From: Candidatus Moranbacteria bacterium GW2011_GWC2_40_12
Lineage (GTDB): Bacteria > Patescibacteria > Paceibacteria > Moranbacterales > UBA11712
Assembly (NCBI GenBank): GCA_000995965.1
Contig: LBYD01000002.1
Location: forward strand, 124,001 to 188,000
Length of the DNA: 64,000 nt
Reading direction: 5' to 3'
This document shows, one piece after another, positions 32,029-40,832 of the stretch (its first letter is position 1; the number at the start of each line of letters is the position of its first letter). The notes under the pieces are model-generated. The model was not told the origin of the DNA, ran no database searches, and was given only the letters and a program-made list of their open reading frames with translations. Made by a program: the position numbers and the translations under genes.

Positions 32029-33522
32029 ATGGAAAAAAAGGCAAAGCCGAGTGGTACTTTCATTCGCGATATTGAAAACCTCAAAACGCTATTTTCGAGA
32101 AACAAAATAAAGATTTTTGGAATCGGGGCTTACCCTTCAACGCGAAGCGAGATCCGCCCCTTGATAGATGATTCCGAAATCATCTGCGCGAATCAGACCG
32201 GCGAATTCGCTTCGGTAAGCCAAAAAATAAAAGTGTCCTGCTTTCGGATAAAAAACAGGCTATCCAGTCTATATCCCGTGCAAAATCCAGAAGAAATCCT
32301 TTCAAAAAAAAGCGTAATCGCCCATATCAGGAAAAATTCAGCGGGCAAAAGAATCGGGATATACATATACAAACCGTCTTTAAAAATAGAAAAGATTTGT
32401 CGGGCAAATGGCTGGATTTTGATCGCAAACCGAATTTCCGTTTTTGACAAACTGGCTGGTAAAGACGAGGCTTGCCGCATTTTCCAAAAAATAGGAAAAA
32501 ATCGAGATTTTCAAACAGTACCCCTAAACAGTCTTGAGAAAAAATTACCCGGTTTATTTTCAAGATTTGGAGACAAGATTGTTTTGCAATTCCCGCGAGA
32601 GGGCGGAGGACGAGGCACTTTCTTTTTCCGCCGCGAAGATTCGAAAAATATAAGTTCGGAAATAGCAAAAAAAAGGAAAGGTTCGGAGATAAAAAATTTT
32701 TCAAATAGAGTTTTGGTCAACGCTTATATTAAGGGGCCTTCTTTGAGCATCAGCGGCTGCATAACAAAAAGCAACGGCATTCTTTGCGACAGCCTTCGCT
32801 ATCAGCTGATCGACATCGCCGAGGCGAAAAAGATCAACTCCGCCGGAGTATTTTGCGGAAACGACTGGACGCTTGCGAAAAATATTCCCGCTTTCCTCGA
32901 CAAACAAGCAAAAAAAATCGCCGTCCTAGTCGGCAATGTCCTAAAATCTGAAGGAGCACTCGGCATGTTTGGAATAGATTTTATCCGATGCCGAGAAAGC
33001 GATACTCTGGTTCCTATTGAAATAAATCCTCGCCTGCTCGGCACGACCCCTGTTTCAGTTTATGTCCATTTACAAAAAGAACAAATCCCTCTTGAGGCTT
33101 TCCATCTGCTGGAATTCTTGAACATACCCTACAGAAAATTAAAAACTTTACCCAAGGAAAGTTTTTTATCGGCTCATGGGTGCCATTTGATACTATATAA
33201 TCAGACTAGCGGCCGCGTTCGCGTCGGCAACGAGTTAAAGGGCGGCGTCTACGCGTTAACGAGGGCTTCGCGGCCCGCGCTCAAATATTTGCGCCCTGGT
33301 TTTGAGCTTAGCGATATCAAGAATATGAATGAGTTTATTCTTACGGATGGAATGCCTCTTAAGAAGCTGGTCTACCAAAAAAATAAAAAACTTTTGAGGA
33401 TTATTTCCAAAAAATCTCTAGTTAAAAAAAGCGCCGCCGAATTAAACTCCTGGGGGAAAAAAGTAGTCAGCCAAGTGCGGAGCAACCTTAAGATTCATCC
33501 GCTAAAAAAAATCAATAGGTAA
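32029..33522 (+). CDS. ATP-grasp protein, carbamoyl-phosphate-synthase-like, unknown substrate
   Basis: The 497-aa protein has an ATP-grasp core in the middle: KIVLQFPREGGGRGTFFFRRE (about 184-204, Gly-rich loop, here split by the domain hinge), RVLVNAYIKGPSLSISGC, and the metal-site strand GMFGIDFIRCRESDTLVPIEINPRL followed by GTTPVSVYV. About 120 N-terminal residues form a Rossmann-like pre-domain (IKIFGIGAYPSTRSE), and 120 C-terminal residues are Lys-rich and unlike known domains. It follows the CphA homologue by 4 bases and precedes the metallocarboxypeptidase. It is the fifth ATP-grasp in the run. Whether it activates an amino acid or a different acid cannot be read from the sequence. 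Confidence 0.75.
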   Translation: MEKKAKPSGTFIRDIENLKTLFSRNKIKIFGIGAYPSTRSEIRPLIDDSEIICANQTGEFASVSQKIKVSCFRIKNRLSSLYPVQNPEEILSKKSVIAHIRKNSAGKRIGIYIYKPSLKIEKICRANGWILIANRISVFDKLAGKDEACRIFQKIGKNRDFQTVPLNSLEKKLPGLFSRFGDKIVLQFPREGGGRGTFFFRREDSKNISSEIAKKRKGSEIKNFSNRVLVNAYIKGPSLSISGCITKSNGILCDSLRYQLIDIAEAKKINSAGVFCGNDWTLAKNIPAFLDKQAKKIAVLVGNVLKSEGALGMFGIDFIRCRESDTLVPIEINPRLLGTTPVSVYVHLQKEQIPLEAFHLLEFLNIPYRKLKTLPKESFLSAHGCHLILYNQTSGRVRVGNELKGGVYALTRASRPALKYLRPGFELSDIKNMNEFILTDGMPLKKLVYQKNKKLLRIISKKSLVKKSAAELNSWGKKVVSQVRSNLKIHPLKKINR

Positions 33523-33535
33523 CTCTATTTTTCTT

Positions 33536-34924
33536 ATGGAAAAGCCAAGTATTTTCAGTCAATCATATCTGGAGAGACGTGATCCGAAAGCTTACGATAA
33601 ACAATGGCGCCATTTAATTAACCTTTGTCGTTCCTATAACGATCCTTTTACTTATTTAGGGGGCGAAGAAAAATACCGCAAACAGCAGAAAGATGATTTT
33701 TTATCTGGTAAAATTGAAAATCCGGTTCTTGATTATCCGGATATCAATATCGAAGATATAGACAGACGAGAAAAAAAGCTCCTTGAAATAAAAGAATACA
33801 TACTGAAAAAGGAGAAGAGGGAATTCGTTCGCCAGGCATATAAATGGAGAATAAATGAATTAGTGGCCGGCTTTAGAATGCTAAAGGCCACCGCCTCGGG
33901 AAACATGAAAAGATTCCAGCGCTATACCGAATATATCTACGGCAATCCTTCCCGAGATATTTTTTCCTATTCGGTAGAAAAGATTAGAGCCAACCTGGAA
34001 AATTATCTTGACTCGGATAATCTGGACCTGCAGAGCGCTGCCCAAAATCTTTTTGACGCGCTTCCGAAAGATCTTCCCGAGGCTAAAGTGATTCATTTGC
34101 CTGGCCAAGACGTGATTTCTAACGCGAAAAAAATTATCGATGAAGAATTCAGCAATCTATTCGAAATGCCTTCGGAAAAAAAAGAGCTCGACGCTGAAGA
34201 TATTTGTCTCATCGCTTCTCAAATTATTAAAGATAAAAAGGCTTTCGACTGGAAAGCGATACTAATCGACGGAGGCAGCGGAAGCAGTCTGTCAGTGGAT
34301 CAAGAAAGAAAACAATTTAAAATTCCAAAAGCAAAGACTGTTTCGCCTTCCGAATTTACAGGCACCGCTCGTCATGAAGCGGGCCGTCATTTTTTCAGAA
34401 GAATTGAGGGTGATCGGAGCCGCTTGCGGCTGTTGGGAATAGGTCTCGACAGATATGACCGAGGGGAAGAAGGAGTCGCCACTGCCACAGAACAAGCGGC
34501 AGAAGAACGAATGGATGATTTTGCTGGTCTCGCGAGCCATCTCGCGATCAGTTTGGCCATCGGACTTGACGGCAAACCACGAAACTTTAGGGATACTTAT
34601 GAATGGATGAAAAAATACTTTACATTTCTCAAAGTTAAAAACGGAAAGAGTTTTTCCTCCGCTGAAACCGAAGCGCGATCGAATGCCTGGGCAATTTGCA
34701 TTCGAACCTTTCGCGGAACAAATTGTTCCACTCCCGGCGTTTGTTTCACGAAGGATATCGTGTACAGAGAAGGCAACATAGAAACATGGGGAATCCTTGA
34801 AGAAAATCCTGAAGAAGCTCATCGTTTTAGTGTGGGGAAATACGACCCAGCCAATATGCGGCATCTCTGGATTCTTGATCAAATGGCTATAGAAGATCAG
34901 GATTTAGAATATTTAGAGAAATAG
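33536..34924 (+). CDS. DUF1704/QEGLA-type metallocarboxypeptidase
   Basis: The 462-aa protein has the zincin-like site HEAGRH at 280-285 within TARHEAGRHFFRRIEGD. It is followed by LLGIGLDRYDRGEEGVATATE, where EEGVA (311-315) corresponds to the QEGLA motif that gives the family its name. The family includes bacterial DUF1704 proteins and the eukaryotic tubulin carboxypeptidase MATCAP, which remove a C-terminal residue. The first 200 residues are helical and charged. It ends the ATP-grasp cluster, only 13 bases after the last ligase, so trimming or recycling of the peptide product is likely. No signal peptide is seen. Confidence 0.75.
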   Translation: MEKPSIFSQSYLERRDPKAYDKQWRHLINLCRSYNDPFTYLGGEEKYRKQQKDDFLSGKIENPVLDYPDINIEDIDRREKKLLEIKEYILKKEKREFVRQAYKWRINELVAGFRMLKATASGNMKRFQRYTEYIYGNPSRDIFSYSVEKIRANLENYLDSDNLDLQSAAQNLFDALPKDLPEAKVIHLPGQDVISNAKKIIDEEFSNLFEMPSEKKELDAEDICLIASQIIKDKKAFDWKAILIDGGSGSSLSVDQERKQFKIPKAKTVSPSEFTGTARHEAGRHFFRRIEGDRSRLRLLGIGLDRYDRGEEGVATATEQAAEERMDDFAGLASHLAISLAIGLDGKPRNFRDTYEWMKKYFTFLKVKNGKSFSSAETEARSNAWAICIRTFRGTNCSTPGVCFTKDIVYREGNIETWGILEENPEEAHRFSVGKYDPANMRHLWILDQMAIEDQDLEYLEK

Positions 34925-34943
34925 TGTATTATATTGACATAGG

Positions 34944-34966
34944 CTCAATTTTGATAGAAAATTGAG
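34944..34966 (+). promoter_or_regulatory. Perfect 9-bp hairpin between the metallopeptidase and PBP1A genes
   Basis: CTCAATTTT-GATAG-AAAATTGAG is a perfect inverted repeat 20 bases after the stop. No T-run follows, so it is not a classical terminator. A TTGACA at 34934-34939 with GAAAAT at 34957-34962 (17-base spacer) overlaps it, so it may lie in the promoter region of the PBP gene. The rest of the 114-base gap shows nothing else clear. Confidence 0.4.
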
Positions 34967-35038
34967 ACTTACCGAATTCGTAATATATCCCAAGCCATAG
35001 TAATATCTATTTTATCCTGTGGTACGGGATCAGCAAGA

Positions 35039-37273
35039 ATGAAAAACGAACTCGTGGATAACACGAAAAATGCTTTGAAAAAGCCAAAAAAGAAGCGGAA
35101 ATGGCTTCGGCGGATTTTCAAAATTTTTGTTTGGTGCTTTGTCGCCGGGCTGCTTTTAGCTATAGGCGTTTTTGCCTATTATGCCAAAGATTTGCCTAGT
35201 CCCGGAAAACTCAACAAGAGGCAAGTCGTCGAATCTACCAAGATATACGACCGCACGGGAGAGCACCTTCTCTATGAAATCCACGGCGAGGAAAAACGCA
35301 CCACTATCCCCCTAAAAGACATGGGCGAAGTCATCAAGGCCGCCACTCTTTCTGCCGAAGACCAGAGCTTTTATCAGCATCACGGAATTTATTTCAAATC
35401 TATCGCGCGGGCCGCGATTTATGATCTTATCGGCCGCCAAGTCAGCCAGGGAGGATCGACCATCAGTCAGCAGCTAATCAAAAACACGGTACTTACAAAC
35501 GAAAAAACTTTCACCCGCAAAGTAAAAGAAGTGATTCTTTCGGTCGAGCTCGAGCAAAGATTTTCCAAAGACGAAATTCTCGAGATGTATCTCAACGAGA
35601 TTCCTTATGGCTCCAATGCCTATGGGGTTCAGGCGGCTGCTCAGACTTTTTTCGGAAAAGACGCTAAGAGCCTTACTCTGGCTGAAGCAGCCCTTCTTGC
35701 TTCCCTTCCGAAAGCTCCAACCTATTACTCCCCTTATGGCTCAAACACAGATGACTTGAGAGGCCGGCAGGAGTACGTCTTGGACCAGATGGCAAAACTT
35801 GGCTACATCACCAGAGAAGAGGCAGAAGGCGCCAAAGAAATTGATATAATTTCCGAAGTCAGACCCTTTCAGGAAAGCATCCAAGCGCCCCACTTTGTGA
35901 TGTATGTGAAAGATCTTTTAGTGAACAAGTACGGCGAACAGCAAGTTGAAGAGGGCGGAATGAAAGTATTTACCACTCTTGATTGGGACAAGCAGCAAAT
36001 TGCAGACGAGGCGGTAAAAAAGGGAGTCGCGAATAACTCCAAGTATAAAGCCTCAAACGCGGCTCTCGTCGCTATTGATCCAAAGACGGGACAAATCCTG
36101 GCCATGGTCGGTTCCCGCGATTATTTTGACAAAACCATTGACGGAAACGTGAATGTTGCTATCCGCGACCGTCAACCTGGATCAAGTTTCAAGCCCTATG
36201 TTTACGCAACCGCTTTCAAAAAAGGCTACACCCCGAATACCATGCTTTTTGATGTTGAAACAAATTTTGGGACGAAGGAGAAGCCTTATGCTCCTCAAAA
36301 TTATTCGAATAATTTCAGCGGTCCGGTGAAAATGAAAGAGGCGCTTGCGAGATCCTTGAATATCCCGGCTGTGAAAACCCTTTACCTGGCCGGCGTGCAA
36401 AATTCGGTCAATACGGCCCAATCAATGGGAATCACTACTCTCAAGAACCCAAGCCGCTACGGTCTGGCTTTGGTTCTCGGCGGCGGGGAAGTCAAGCTCG
36501 TTGACCACGTGAACGCGTTCGGGACATTCGCGACAGGAGGAGTCAGACATGACAAGACAGCCATTCTCAAAATCACCTACTCTCAGGGAAACCTTCTGGA
36601 CGAATATAAAAATTCAGCCGGGGAAAAAGTGCTGGATCAGGATATTTGCGCCAAAATTGATTCTATTCTTTCCGATAACAGCCTGCGCTCATCTGTTTTC
36701 GGCTCGAACAGCCCTCTCCGATTCGACAGCCGCCCAGTAGCCGTGAAAACCGGGACTACCAATGAATGGCGGGATGCCTGGACAGTTGGATATGCGCCAA
36801 ATCTCGTAGCCGGCGTTTGGGCGGGAAACAACAACAACGCACCGATGGCACAAGGGTCCGATGGAGTGTATGTCGCCGCGCCAATTTGGCGGGAATTTAT
36901 GGATAGGGCGTTTTCCAATATGGCCATTGAAAAATTTCCTGAAGTGAAAGACGAAAAAACCGGAAAAGCTATTCTCGACGGGACGGTGCAGGGAGAGGAG
37001 AAAGAGGTAACTGTTTGCAAAATCAGTGACGGAAAATATTGCCTTGCCAACGATAATTGTCCAGACAACGAAAAGAGGCGACACAAAAAATTCTTTTCGG
37101 CCCATTCCATCTTATATTGGATTGACAAAGACAACCCCCGCGGAGATGCCCCTAAACAGCCTCAAAAGGATCCTCAGTTTTCCGCTTGGGAAAAGGGAGT
37201 TCAGAAGTGGGCAGAGAAAAAAGAACTTGATGTTCAAGAAAATGTTGAGGAATGCAAGTCCAGTGATTTTTAA
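35039..37273 (+). CDS. Penicillin-binding protein 1A (bifunctional peptidoglycan synthase)
   Basis: The 744-aa protein has a Lys/Arg-rich cytoplasmic tail and one membrane helix (about 27-48, IFVWCFVAGLLLAIGVFAYY). A GT51 glycosyltransferase domain follows with AEDQSFYQHHG (106-116) and QGGSTISQQL (137-146). The transpeptidase domain has SSFK (Ser382), an SLN-type motif in ALARSLNIPAVK, and KTGTT (570-574). It polymerises and cross-links peptidoglycan outside the membrane. The C-terminal region has a few cysteines (KISDGKYCLANDNCPD) that may form a disulfide. No strong SD is seen. A terminator follows directly. Confidence 0.95.
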   Translation: MKNELVDNTKNALKKPKKKRKWLRRIFKIFVWCFVAGLLLAIGVFAYYAKDLPSPGKLNKRQVVESTKIYDRTGEHLLYEIHGEEKRTTIPLKDMGEVIKAATLSAEDQSFYQHHGIYFKSIARAAIYDLIGRQVSQGGSTISQQLIKNTVLTNEKTFTRKVKEVILSVELEQRFSKDEILEMYLNEIPYGSNAYGVQAAAQTFFGKDAKSLTLAEAALLASLPKAPTYYSPYGSNTDDLRGRQEYVLDQMAKLGYITREEAEGAKEIDIISEVRPFQESIQAPHFVMYVKDLLVNKYGEQQVEEGGMKVFTTLDWDKQQIADEAVKKGVANNSKYKASNAALVAIDPKTGQILAMVGSRDYFDKTIDGNVNVAIRDRQPGSSFKPYVYATAFKKGYTPNTMLFDVETNFGTKEKPYAPQNYSNNFSGPVKMKEALARSLNIPAVKTLYLAGVQNSVNTAQSMGITTLKNPSRYGLALVLGGGEVKLVDHVNAFGTFATGGVRHDKTAILKITYSQGNLLDEYKNSAGEKVLDQDICAKIDSILSDNSLRSSVFGSNSPLRFDSRPVAVKTGTTNEWRDAWTVGYAPNLVAGVWAGNNNNAPMAQGSDGVYVAAPIWREFMDRAFSNMAIEKFPEVKDEKTGKAILDGTVQGEEKEVTVCKISDGKYCLANDNCPDNEKRRHKKFFSAHSILYWIDKDNPRGDAPKQPQKDPQFSAWEKGVQKWAEKKELDVQENVEECKSSDF

Positions 37274-37288
37274 AAAGGGCTATATCCT

Positions 37289-37323
37289 GAAATCCCTCCC
37301 GTATATCTGGGGGGATTTTTATT
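37289..37323 (+). terminator. Terminator after the PBP1A gene
   Basis: AAATCCCTCCC (37290-37300) pairs with GGGGGGATTT (37309-37318) around an 8-base loop, followed by T-rich sequence. It also overlaps the stop of the convergent dciA-like gene at 37319. Confidence 0.75.
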
Positions 37324-37606
37324 TTACTTTTATTTCTTCTACGCTTTCGCTTTCCAGAAAGTTATTAATTTCTTTTTTCAGCCCCTCTCTTTTCCTCCAA
37401 ATTTCACTGGCAATCGCCGGATGGGCAGTTTTGATATATATTTTTTTTTCCTCCAGCCTGAAATCAAGAATATCTACTCGCGCGATACTTGGTATTTTTT
37501 TTTCAAGCAGGCCAAAAAAAACGCTTTCGATGGATTTTTCATCAATTTCCCGCGCGTAATTTCTGCGACTCTTTTTTTTTGCCAGCAAGTCAGCTATAGC
37601 CTTCAT
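37319..37606 (-). CDS. DciA-like (DUF721) protein
   Basis: The 95-aa protein has a basic start (MKAIADLLAKKKSRRNYA) and a compact alpha-beta domain: RVDILDFRLEEKKIYIKTAHPAI followed by ASEIWRKREGLKKEINNFLE. The strand-turn-helix pattern with a basic helix is that of DUF721/DciA, the helicase operator of bacteria that lack DnaC or DnaI. Its position just downstream of dnaN and dnaA on the same strand supports this. Sequence identity to known members cannot be judged here, so the name is provisional. Confidence 0.6.
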   Translation of the reverse strand: MKAIADLLAKKKSRRNYAREIDEKSIESVFFGLLEKKIPSIARVDILDFRLEEKKIYIKTAHPAIASEIWRKREGLKKEINNFLESESVEEIKVK

Positions 37607-37615
37607 TTTATGTCT

Positions 37616-37672
37616 AAAGTTCGATTTTTTTCTTTGCCAGCTGACGCTTGCAGTTCATCAAAGTCGAACTTT
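37616..37672. promoter_or_regulatory. Long stem-loop between dnaN and the DciA-like gene
   Basis: AAAGTTCGA pairs with TCGAACTTT across about 40 bases, with an inner CTTTG/CAAAG stem and the partly self-complementary segment CAGCTGACGCTTGCAG in the loop. On the plus strand the outer stem is followed by a T-run, so it could also act as a second terminator after PBP1A. On the minus strand it lies between dnaN and the next gene. Confidence 0.45.
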
Positions 37673-37676
37673 TTTT

Positions 37677-38828
37677 CTAGTTTCGAATCGGCATTATGAT
37701 ATGAAGATAATTTTCATCCAATTTTTCTTTTTCCAGCACCTCCCGGAAAATTACCGGCCCGAAACTGTCATTAAAACCGATATAGACCATGTTATTTGAA
37801 AAAGAGTTGAGGGCGTCCACAAGATAACGGTTATTAAAAGCTATTATATTTTCTCCCTTGGACTTGCCTTGACAAGGAACTTCGGCAATATTTTCACCGG
37901 TTTCAACTGACTGGGATTCGATTTTCATTTTGCCGCTGTCTCCTTTTATGCAAAGTTTCACTTCGCGGCTTTTGCTGTCAGAAAAAATACTGGCTGTCCG
38001 AACCGCTTTGACTAAATCATCCCGCCCGACAAATACGCTCGAAGAAAATTCTTTTGGTATGACTTGCTTGTATTCTGGGTATTTTCCATCAATCAGCCGT
38101 GAAACAAACACAACTTCATCGATTTCAAAAAAAATCTGGCTTTCACCGATATAAACCTTTATGCGGCCGCTTTCTTCGCTTATGCTCCTCGTCACCTCCT
38201 GCAAAGTTTTGGCTGGCACAATGATGGAGGAGTTTTTTGAAATAAATTTTTGGTAATTTGCTCCTATATCATTTTTTTCCAGCTTTATTTTGGCCTCCGC
38301 CAAACGAAAGCTATCCGTAGCCGCAAGAACGAGGCCATCTTTCTCAAAACCGAAATAAACTCCTGTCAATTCTTGCCTCGTCTCTGAAATTGCGGCCGAA
38401 GCAATCACTTTAGCGGCTTTATTTTGAAAAACCGGCCCATCAATTTCAAAAAGATGCTCTGATTGGGGCTTGGGTATGATTGGAAAATCTTTGGCATCAA
38501 CCCCTTTTATAACCGCCCGACTTCCTTCGCTTGTCAGATATAGCGTTTGATTTTTTGCTTCAATACTCATTTTTGATCCATCTGGAATATTACTCAAATA
38601 ACTTCCCGCAATTCTTCCCGGAACAGCGATTTTTCCTTCTTTTTCAATTTTTGCCCGAAGCGAACAAACTACGCCAATTTCAAGATTTGTCGCTGATACT
38701 TTTAGCCGGCTTTTTTCCACTTCCAGCAGGATATTTGATAAAATAGGCAGAGTGAGATTTTTGCCTATTATTTTTTCAGCAATTAAAATCCCTTTTTTAA
38801 AATTTTCTGACAAAGATTGCAATTTCAT
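37677..38828 (-). CDS. dnaN: DNA polymerase III beta subunit (sliding clamp)
   Basis: The 383-aa protein is full length with three clamp domains: MKLQSLSENFKKGILIAEKI, LPILSNILLEV (first), RQELTGVYFGFEKDGLVLAATDSFRLAE (split here; second) and GFNDSFGPVIFREVL then YLHIIMPIRN (third, partner-pocket end). The clamp tethers DNA polymerase III to the template. It follows dnaA on the same strand after a 273-base gap with DnaA boxes. No unusual features are seen. Confidence 0.97.
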   Translation of the reverse strand: MKLQSLSENFKKGILIAEKIIGKNLTLPILSNILLEVEKSRLKVSATNLEIGVVCSLRAKIEKEGKIAVPGRIAGSYLSNIPDGSKMSIEAKNQTLYLTSEGSRAVIKGVDAKDFPIIPKPQSEHLFEIDGPVFQNKAAKVIASAAISETRQELTGVYFGFEKDGLVLAATDSFRLAEAKIKLEKNDIGANYQKFISKNSSIIVPAKTLQEVTRSISEESGRIKVYIGESQIFFEIDEVVFVSRLIDGKYPEYKQVIPKEFSSSVFVGRDDLVKAVRTASIFSDSKSREVKLCIKGDSGKMKIESQSVETGENIAEVPCQGKSKGENIIAFNNRYLVDALNSFSNNMVYIGFNDSFGPVIFREVLEKEKLDENYLHIIMPIRN

Positions 38829-39101
38829 TTTAGTAGTTAATAATAATTATTAAAGTTATATTAGTTATTTATTATATTAGGCGAGATGTTGTGGGGGTAA
38901 ATTGTATTTTCGGCTTAAATAAAAATAATTTAGCGCGGTAAAATTGTGAATAGGGTTGTGGATAATTGTGGATAAGTTGAGTATATTTGTTTCAATTTCA
39001 GCACCATGGACTTTCTCCCAAGTTTATCAACTGTTTTTTCCTCTGTTATTTTTGTTAAAACAGGAACTCAGGGACACTTTTCCTCAGTTTATCCGCAGTT
39101 T
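38829..39101. other. Probable replication origin (oriC) between dnaN and dnaA
   Basis: Two perfect DnaA boxes TGTGGATAA lie at 38957-38965 and 38967-38975 in the same orientation, 10 bases apart. A near-match TTATCCGCA lies at 39089-39097. A very AT-rich stretch (about 38829-38880) next to dnaN may be the unwinding element. A weaker pair of TGTTGATAA boxes upstream of dnaA (40556-40576) suggests a two-part origin around dnaA, as in Bacillus. Confidence 0.7.
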
Positions 39102-40496
39102 TTAGCCATTATTATATATTTTCGCTTTAATATTTTGAAGCTCCTGCTCCAAAGTTTCGTCTTGTTCAACTTCCCGGCTGATTTTTTCGTAGGCATGCAT
39201 GGCTGTTGAATGGTCTCTTCCTCCCAGTTGGTCGCCTATTCCCGGAAAAGAGGCTCGGAGCTCTTCTCGCATCAGATACATGGCCACCTGGCGTGGCCTA
39301 ACAATATCTTTTCTCCTCGACCGATTCACAAGTTCCTGATGGTTAACGTTATAAAAATCAGCTACGGCTTCAAGTACCTGCTTAAACCCAATCCCCTTTT
39401 TTCTGCCAGAGTGAATAATGTCAGAGAGAGTTTTTTTCACATAGCCCAATGTGGGCTCGGCGTTTTTTAGCTCACAGGTGACAATTATGCGGCTTAAGGC
39501 CCCCTCGAGCTCTCTGATGTTATGCTGGATGTTCGAGGCTATATAGTTGAGGGCTTCATTTTCAATTTCGAAATCTTTTTGGGCGGCTTTATGCTGTAAT
39601 ATGGCAATTCTGGTCTCAAGATCTGGTCGCGATACGTCGGCGATCATTCCTCCTTCAAAACGGGACCGGAGACGATCTTCCAGAGTCGCGATGGCTTTCG
39701 GCGGACGGTCGCTTGACAATATAATCTGCTTGTTTAGCTGGTAAAGAGTGTTGAAAATATGGAAAAATTCTTCCTGAGTCTTTTCTTTTCCGGCAATAAA
39801 CTGAATGTCATCAATAATAAGGAGATCGGTGTTGAGGTATGATTTTTTGAATTCACGGGCCTGCTGGTTTTTCACCATATCAATATAACGGTTAGTGAAA
39901 AATTCAGCGGTAGAATAGATTATCCTTTTTTTTGGGTCTTGGGTGAGAATTGAATTGGCGACTGACTGAAGAAGATGGGTTTTCCCAAGTCCGACACCTC
40001 CATAAATGAAGAGAGGGTTGTATGTTCGGCCGGAATTTCTCGAGACTGCGAGACAGGCCGCGTGAGCAAGTTCATTGTTCGAACCAACAATGAAATTTTC
40101 AAAAGTGTAGCGATGGTTGAGGCCGATATGGCCTCCTTCAGCTTGCTGGAAAGATGTTTCTGTGTTTCGCAGGTCAATAAGGCTTTCTTCGCCCCCGGAA
40201 AGAACTGAATCAACTTCTTTTTTCTGAGAGCGAGGCACTCCCTGCATATTTTTTGCTGAAACAACGCAACGGACTTTTCGGATGTTTTCCCGGAAATTTC
40301 TAAGAGCTTTCAGGATAAACTGATTATATTTGTTTTCCAGCCATTCCTTGGCAAAGCCGTTGGGGACGCTTACGATCACGGCGTCATCTTTAAATTCAAT
40401 TATGGAAGTATTTCTAAACCAAGTAGTGAAACTAGCTGGAGAAACAGCCAGTTCAACTTCCCCTAGGACAGCCTGCCAAATTTCATTGTTGGTCAT
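39102..40496 (-). CDS. dnaA: Chromosomal replication initiator DnaA
   Basis: This is a 464-aa full-length DnaA. The N-terminal domain I starts MTNNEIWQAVLGEVE; a linker follows. The AAA+ domain has Walker A GGVGLGKT (166-173), Walker B LLIIDDIQFI and the sensor segment ILSSDRPPKAI. The C-terminal DNA-binding domain ends with RRKDIVRPRQVAMYL and GGRDHSTAMHAYEKI, the DnaA signature. It binds DnaA boxes and opens the origin. Boxes lie both upstream and downstream of the gene, which fits autoregulation. Confidence 0.98.
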   Translation of the reverse strand: MTNNEIWQAVLGEVELAVSPASFTTWFRNTSIIEFKDDAVIVSVPNGFAKEWLENKYNQFILKALRNFRENIRKVRCVVSAKNMQGVPRSQKKEVDSVLSGGEESLIDLRNTETSFQQAEGGHIGLNHRYTFENFIVGSNNELAHAACLAVSRNSGRTYNPLFIYGGVGLGKTHLLQSVANSILTQDPKKRIIYSTAEFFTNRYIDMVKNQQAREFKKSYLNTDLLIIDDIQFIAGKEKTQEEFFHIFNTLYQLNKQIILSSDRPPKAIATLEDRLRSRFEGGMIADVSRPDLETRIAILQHKAAQKDFEIENEALNYIASNIQHNIRELEGALSRIIVTCELKNAEPTLGYVKKTLSDIIHSGRKKGIGFKQVLEAVADFYNVNHQELVNRSRRKDIVRPRQVAMYLMREELRASFPGIGDQLGGRDHSTAMHAYEKISREVEQDETLEQELQNIKAKIYNNG

Positions 40497-40555
40497 TGTT
40501 TAATATATTGAGTTCCCTAATTATAGCACAAAGGAAATCGGGAAGATGTGAGATC

Positions 40556-40576
40556 TGTTGATAATAATGTTGATAA
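40556..40576 (+). promoter_or_regulatory. Pair of DnaA-box-like sites upstream of dnaA
   Basis: TGTTGATAA occurs twice (40556-40564 and 40568-40576), each one base from the consensus TGTGGATAA and spaced by 12 bases, in the 199-base divergent gap between dnaA and rpmH. Confidence 0.5.
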
Positions 40577-40631
40577 CCTGTTGAAATGGTAGCGGAGAGG
40601 GGTGAAAAAATCAAGATATTTAACGAATGCG

Positions 40632-40660
40632 TTGACCAAAGTGTTTTTTGCTGGTAAACT
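40632..40660 (+). promoter_or_regulatory. Promoter of the rpmH-rnpA-yidC-jag operon
   Basis: TTGACC (40632-40637), a 17-base spacer and TAAACT (40655-40660) lie 36 bases before the rpmH ATG, in the gap divergent from dnaA. Confidence 0.55.
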
Positions 40661-40695
40661 TTCAAGAGTTAATAAGAACTTATAAGACGAAAAAG

Positions 40696-40830
40696 ATGAA
40701 GAGGACATATCAGCCAAAAAAGAAGAAAAGAGTGAGAAGGCATGGTTTTCGAAAAAGAATGCGGACCAAAGATGGTCGGGCAGTTTTGGCGCGGAGGCGC
40801 AAAAAAGGCCGGAAGAAATTAAGTGTTTAA
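40696..40830 (+). CDS. rpmH: Ribosomal protein L34
   Basis: The start at 40696 gives the classic 44-aa protein MKRTYQPKKKKRVRRHGFRK and then MRTKDGRAVLARRRKKGRKKLSV. An in-frame extension to 40648 would overlap the promoter and is not part of L34. It is basic throughout, as expected of a ribosomal protein that binds the 23S rRNA. It starts the conserved operon with rnpA, whose ATG is two bases after its stop. Confidence 0.97.
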   Translation: MKRTYQPKKKKRVRRHGFRKRMRTKDGRAVLARRRKKGRKKLSV

Positions 40831-40832
40831 AA

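Noticed and set aside
37319..37606. Ribosomal silencing or KH-type protein
   Set aside because: Length and motif order fit DUF721/DciA better, and the position beside dnaN supports it.
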